64,000 bases of DNA from Rhinopithecus roxellana. Its lineage: Eukaryota; Chordata; Mammalia; Primates; Cercopithecidae. The stretch's first letter is position 1, and each line of letters starts with the position of its first letter. The notes below the pieces were generated by a model. It saw nothing but the letters and a program-made list of their open reading frames with translations. It made no database searches and was not told the origin of the DNA. Location: assembly GCF_007565055.1 (NCBI RefSeq), contig NC_044559.1:36237046-36301045 (forward strand), given 5' to 3'. Positions 59,690 to 64,000 of this stretch are shown here, piece by piece. A program made the position numbers and the translations under genes.

Positions 59690-59990
59690 GAAGGAGGAAG
59701 GACAAAGAAGTCATGAATGTAGAATGAAAAATTTAAAATAAAATATTAACATGTAGGATCTAACCATATTTCAAAAGTTGAATAAACTATGATCAAATAG
59801 GGTTCTTTCTAGGAATTCAACTGTGATTCATTATCTGGGAATCTATAATTATAATTTATTAGTTCAAAACTATTAAGGCAATAGGACATATAATTGTATA
59901 AAAAAATTGTAAAATCATTTCAATTAAGATTAGGTGTCAAACAGTATTGCCTACTTTGCCTGGCAGAAAGTAAAAAACTAAATAAATATT
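59690..59990 (+). mobile_element. Old L1M ORF2 fragment, sense
   Basis: 'ctttctaggaattcaactgt' and the following A-rich sequence resemble a middle part of L1M ORF2. Weakly supported. Confidence 0.45.
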
Positions 59991-60369
59991 TATTTAATGT
60001 CTTAGGGGACAAATCCTAAGAGAAGGTATGGGTATGAATGAGTTTTTTTTAACTGAGAATGAGATAACCTAGGGTAAATTTTGCTTATTTCAGAATATTA
60101 AAAGAAGTTTTGAAGTAGGGAGCCAAAAAACAGAACCCCAGTAAAGTACCATCATTTCAGAGGCAGGTGGGAGAAGATATTTGGCAACATCCAGAATTGT
60201 AATTTTCTATTGTCGAAGTTTTGAAATGACTAATATAGGTTTTTCTTTATATTCATCTTGTTATGAGCCTTTTACATACAACCTATGTGTACTTTCTGTC
60301 TTATTTCAAATTTGCAATTAAGACTGACTTATGAATTGGCATTTTAAGTGAAACAGTAAAAGATTTTTT

Positions 60370-60633
60370 GTTTTTGAGATGGAGTGTAATGGCACCACCT
60401 CGACTCACTGCAACCTCTGCCTCCCAGGTTCAAGTGACTCACCTGCCTCAGCCTCCTGAGTAGCTGAGATTACACGCGCCTGCCACCATCCCCGGCTAAT
60501 TTTTGTATTTTTCAGTAGAGACAGGATTTCACCATGTTGGCCAGGCTGGTCTTCAACTCCTGACCTCAGGTGATCTGCCTTCCTTGGCCTCCCAAAGTGC
60601 TGGGATTGCATGCATTAGCCACCGCGCCTGGCC
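60370..60633 (-). mobile_element. Alu, antisense, with 12-bp TSD and internal deletion
   Basis: Perfect copies of aaaagatttttt lie at 60358-60369 and 60634-60645. About 30 bp are missing just after 'gagatggagtg', probably by deletion between short repeats. Confidence 0.95.
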
Positions 60634-60672
60634 AAAAGATTTTTTAAAGTGTCTTTACAGTAATACAGATTT

Positions 60673-60708
<36 letters not shown>

Positions 60709-60740
60709 TAGACACACACGTGTGTATATGTATATATATT
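60673..60740. repeat. Compound (TA)n(CA)n microsatellite
   Basis: (TA)9-10 followed by (CA)9-10, then a mixed CA/TG/TA tract with a short palindrome (acacacgtgtgt). Likely polymorphic. Confidence 0.95.
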
Positions 60741-60745
60741 ATGAA

Positions 60746-61389
60746 AAAACATGAGCATTTATGGAAAAATTAGCCAGTGAATTTACATTTTCCACTTGCA
60801 TTTTTTTTGTATAATTGTTAAAATAAATCAGTCTCCCTTCAGCTTGAGTTTTTAATATAAGTATCTATCCCTCATGTGTAAATAGTTTTGATGGTATAGT
60901 ACTGTTTGCTCAAATTTGGGTTTGACAGTACAGTAACTCTAAGTTTTTGATCTTATATGTATTGAGTATATGGTTCATAATTATAGTACCTTAAATAATG
61001 AGCAAGTTAACAGGTGTGTTATTTTATTTTTTATTTTTTAAGCCTGTCGTCCAGAGAGTGTATGTTGCCTTGGTCTTCATTCTTTTCATTGTGGCTGTTT
61101 TGTTGGTATAGAATATTATTTCTGTAATTTTCATGACGTCGGTAACTATGGAATTTGCTTTAATTTGTTTGGCCTTGAACTGTTTATGAAGTGATAATAA
61201 TCTAAGTGCTCCAGAAATATATTTGCTTCTTGGCAAGAAATATAAATTGTAGTCAGATTAAAAATGTAAGAGACTTTTTAGTGTAAGAATTGGTTTAGAC
61301 TACATGTAAACACATTATATTTATTTAGTATTGAGCTTTAAGGCATTTTATTTATGCCCACATATCAAGCTGGCATATTTGTGTTTTCT
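60746..61389. other. Intronic sequence without recognised feature
   Basis: Nothing that I can name between the microsatellite and the ERV-like region. Confidence 0.4.
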
Positions 61390-63940
61390 TCCTCTTGTTA
61401 TCTGGACAGCAGAGAATTCCCCGTATGGCCATAGGGAGGGGTGTTGATGTAATAGTGGTGGATGACATAAGGATTTGAGCTACATACTTATACAGATTGC
61501 TTGTGCCCTGTGTTCCTGCTCATACTTGATCATGGGTACCACTTGCATTTCATATTCTTAGGGTTATTGGTAACAATTTAGCTCATGATTGCAAACTTTC
61601 AACACGTAGTCACTTGATTACCCATAGTTAAGCATTCTATTTTTATCTGGACCCAATGGCAATGCAGTAATAGAGGTATATAACTTTCCACCGCAGATGG
61701 TATGGCCTTTGACGTGTGTGAAGACTGCATTGTGATTCTTTCACTGGGGCTTGCCATAAATTCCATATACTGCTTTTTCCAACAGTGACACTACCAAGAA
61801 CTATAGTATGTACTGGGTCATATGTCCCTAGCTGCGGAGTTGCATGCAGGGTAGACTTCACTGACAGCAGAGCTATTTCCTACTCTGGCTGGAAAGAGCT
61901 GGCAGCCTTTAATGTCTTCCAGTATATGGGCTGAAGCAGTATTCCTAGGAGCAGAATGTGCTGCCTTTAGAACACAAAGAGGCCTACCAGATGCTTTCTT
62001 CTTTGTAATGGGATTTGCAGGATGCATGATTGGTCTTTTAATTCGGATGAGCTGTCTGAGAATGTTCTTGTCCACTGGACCACTAAATATTTTACCAACA
62101 TGAAAGTCTCTGAATCTTTGTAGATTTTATTTTCCACCCTTTGAAGCATATGTCTTAAGAAGGTCTCTGTTGCATTATTCTTGCCCATCTGGCCCAATTA
62201 GCATAATGGTGTTAATGTAGTAGAACAATGTAATGTTCTGCAAGATATGCAACAGGATCAAATGTATTCTGACTATGTATGAAAAAAGAGGACAGAATTA
62301 ATATCATCCTAAGGCGAAAGTGTGAAGGTATACTAGTTTCCCTTCCATGAGAATGCAAATGATTTTTGATCCTCTTTTTTGGTAGTTAGCAAAGAACACA
62401 TTTGCCAACTCCATGGCCATGTTAATTTACTCTAATAAAACATATATATCTGCATAACACCTGCAATTTTAGTTCTACTTGGTGGTAGGTGACTGCTATT
62501 CTTTAAGCTTTGCTTAGTTTGCAGGGGCCAAACTGATGATTTAGATGGAGATTTGATGGGGTCCATTATCCTGGCATTATTTCGATTCTTTAGGGTGACA
62601 CTAATTGCTTCTATCCACTCTCTCTGGAATGTGATAGTATTTTGAAATTTATTTTGTTAGCCAGGGGATAAAAGCTCCCAGAGGCCTCCACTGTGATAAC
62701 CAAGGACCAAATATGGTAGGTGTTGTGCCATTTACTAAGTCTGTTTATTCCAATTCTATATCCAGCGACTGAAGACAAGATCACTGGGTGAGTCTGTGAC
62801 CCAGTGGACCCATTTTGAGCTGGACCTTGTCCAGGATTCCTTTTGTTTCCTCATCCCCATATATCCTTACTATAAAAAGAGGCAATAATGATACTTTGTA
62901 TCTGCAGGTGTCAGTGTCAACTCAGACTCTGTGTTCAATAGTACTTGAAATGTTTGTGATGCCTTTCTTTCTAGACTACAATTTAACCAATAAAATTATT
63001 ATGGATGCTTTTGAGGAATAGCTGGGGAAATTAATAACCCATACACTTGCTGTGGTATTTCAGAGTCCTCCTTCCTGCACCCCAGAATTTAAAATTTATC
63101 ATCTCTGGATTTCCAAAATGGCTCATGTCCAGAAATTGAGCAATGCATTGTGACTTTTTAATTGCAGCATCTACAATTAGCCTCCTGATCATCCATCCTT
63201 GTTTTCTTTTGATAATGTAAGTTGGGAATACCCTTGTTGACTATCTGTTTTGCCTCGAGGGATACTATGTTCTGTTAAATATCTCTCTAATTCTTTATAA
63301 GTTAATTCCCTTGATTGACACTTTTGACCTTGCTGTTCATTACAATAATTGCCCTCTACTTGGACTGGCTTCTGTTACTTCAGTGTTACCAGCTGGCCTC
63401 TGTTGTCCTGTTGTTTCCCATCATTGGGCTCAGTTCTGTTACAGTTTCTCCTACCGTCGCTTTGGTCTATGGAGGAGACCCACGAAATTCTTAGTGATGC
63501 TAGTTAGTGTCTCTCCCACCATCATATTCTTCATGGCTTTGGTAATTGTCATGTCATCTGGCCCTTTCCATAGATAAAATGGCCTGGTGTGTTTTCTGGC
63601 ATTACATAGTATATTGGTTTCAGCATGTGAACATTTTTAGACTTTTAATCACTGCCTTTACTGTTTGCTATGGCAGTTCCGGCATTTTGACCTTACTTAG
63701 CATGGGGTATATTTTTCATGTTTTACATGTTTCTAGGAGTCATCCAGACAGCAAGTTAACATCACCTCTTGTGGCATCCTTGTCAGAAGGGTAAATCCTG
63801 CATCTTGGGAGAAGGCTTTCAAATCAATAAACTCTCCCTAATCCAATGATAAGGTTCTGGCCTGCTTGATCAAGGTCCCCTCTGAACCTCATACCACCTG
63901 TACTCTCCCATCTCCTTCCAACAGGTACTGTCTAGCTGTC
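61390..63940 (-). mobile_element. Decayed endogenous retrovirus internal sequence (ERVL-like), antisense
   Basis: This 2.5-kb stretch is distinctly less AT-rich than the intron and reads on the + strand like reversed ERVL internal sequence ('cttttgaccttgctgttca', 'ctcctaccgtcgctttgg', 'gcatggggtatatttttc'). Such sequence encodes retroviral polyprotein remnants on the minus strand. Stops and frame changes are dense and no open frame exceeds about 100 codons in any direction. I see no flanking LTR inside the window. The assignment is from general resemblance only. Confidence 0.5.
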
Positions 63941-63945
63941 TAGGG

Positions 63946-64000
63946 TTTTTTTTTTTTTTTTTTTTTTTTTTTGAGACAAGAGTCTTGCTCTGTCACCCAG
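63946..64000 (-). mobile_element. Alu, antisense, cut by window end
   Basis: A 26-nt T run (63947-63972) and 'gagacaagagtcttgctctg' mark the tail end of an Alu that continues beyond 64000. Confidence 0.9.

Noticed and set aside
61643..62197. Overlapping frames of 60-85 codons suggesting a small gene
   Set aside because: Frames occur on both strands in ERV-like sequence, with no splice sites or family match.
1..64000. CRISPR arrays, tRNA or rRNA genes, bacterial operons
   Set aside because: No regularly spaced repeats and no RNA gene folds were seen; the sequence is a vertebrate intron.

Overview
The window is nuclear DNA from a primate, almost certainly human or a close ape. Alu elements (including a Y-type copy with a 52-nt T tract), L1PA 3' ends, MaLR LTRs, Tigger and hAT DNA transposons, MIR and L2 lie in AT-rich intronic sequence. 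No bacterial features, RNA genes or CRISPR arrays were found.

Only two stretches look like protein-coding exons, both on the + strand: 27597-27780 (184 nt) and 52763-52917 (155 nt). Each has a pyrimidine-rich AG acceptor and a GT donor. They join in frame across one split Trp codon and encode 113 codons of a Kelch beta-propeller. The protein matches the attractin family and fits attractin-like 1 (ATRNL1) better than ATRN. The window is therefore an internal slice of a large gene: the end of one intron (1-27596), an exon, a complete 24,982-bp intron, a second exon and the start of the next intron. No promoter, first exon, last exon or poly(A) site of the host gene is visible.

Layout of repeats. 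1-2832: L1 3' ends in sense orientation. 3609-4776: a Tigger-type DNA transposon. 5111-25640: stacked L1 copies, nearly all antisense to the gene, interrupted by a MaLR LTR, a small Tigger element, a FLAM monomer, Alus, several 5'-truncated L1 insertions with target-site duplications (TSDs), and an unexplained long inverted repeat at 21171-22342. 25741-26185: a sense L1M end. 29845-33141: a hAT-Charlie transposon with a perfect 8-bp TSD and a decayed transposase on the minus strand, split by two Alus. 33850-39880: a sense L1M carrying Alus and a nested L1P. 41030-42745: an ancient repeat. 42790-51434: mostly antisense L1M, with an MLT1 LTR and Alus. 53976 onward: AluY, MIR, Alu and L1MA sequence. 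61390-63940: minus-strand, ERVL-like internal sequence, heavily decayed.

The least explained structures are the 21171-22342 inverted repeat (two arm pairs, about 90% matched, with 513 bp present on one side only), a 50-bp-arm hairpin inside L1 at 37669-37776, a palindromic insertion at 59008-59097 whose first 34 bp match sequence 1.06 kb downstream, and a roughly 1.9-kb non-L1 segment that interrupts an otherwise collinear L1 at 13821-15754. I found no new coding system. All repeat family names are from recognition of sequence, not from a database search.
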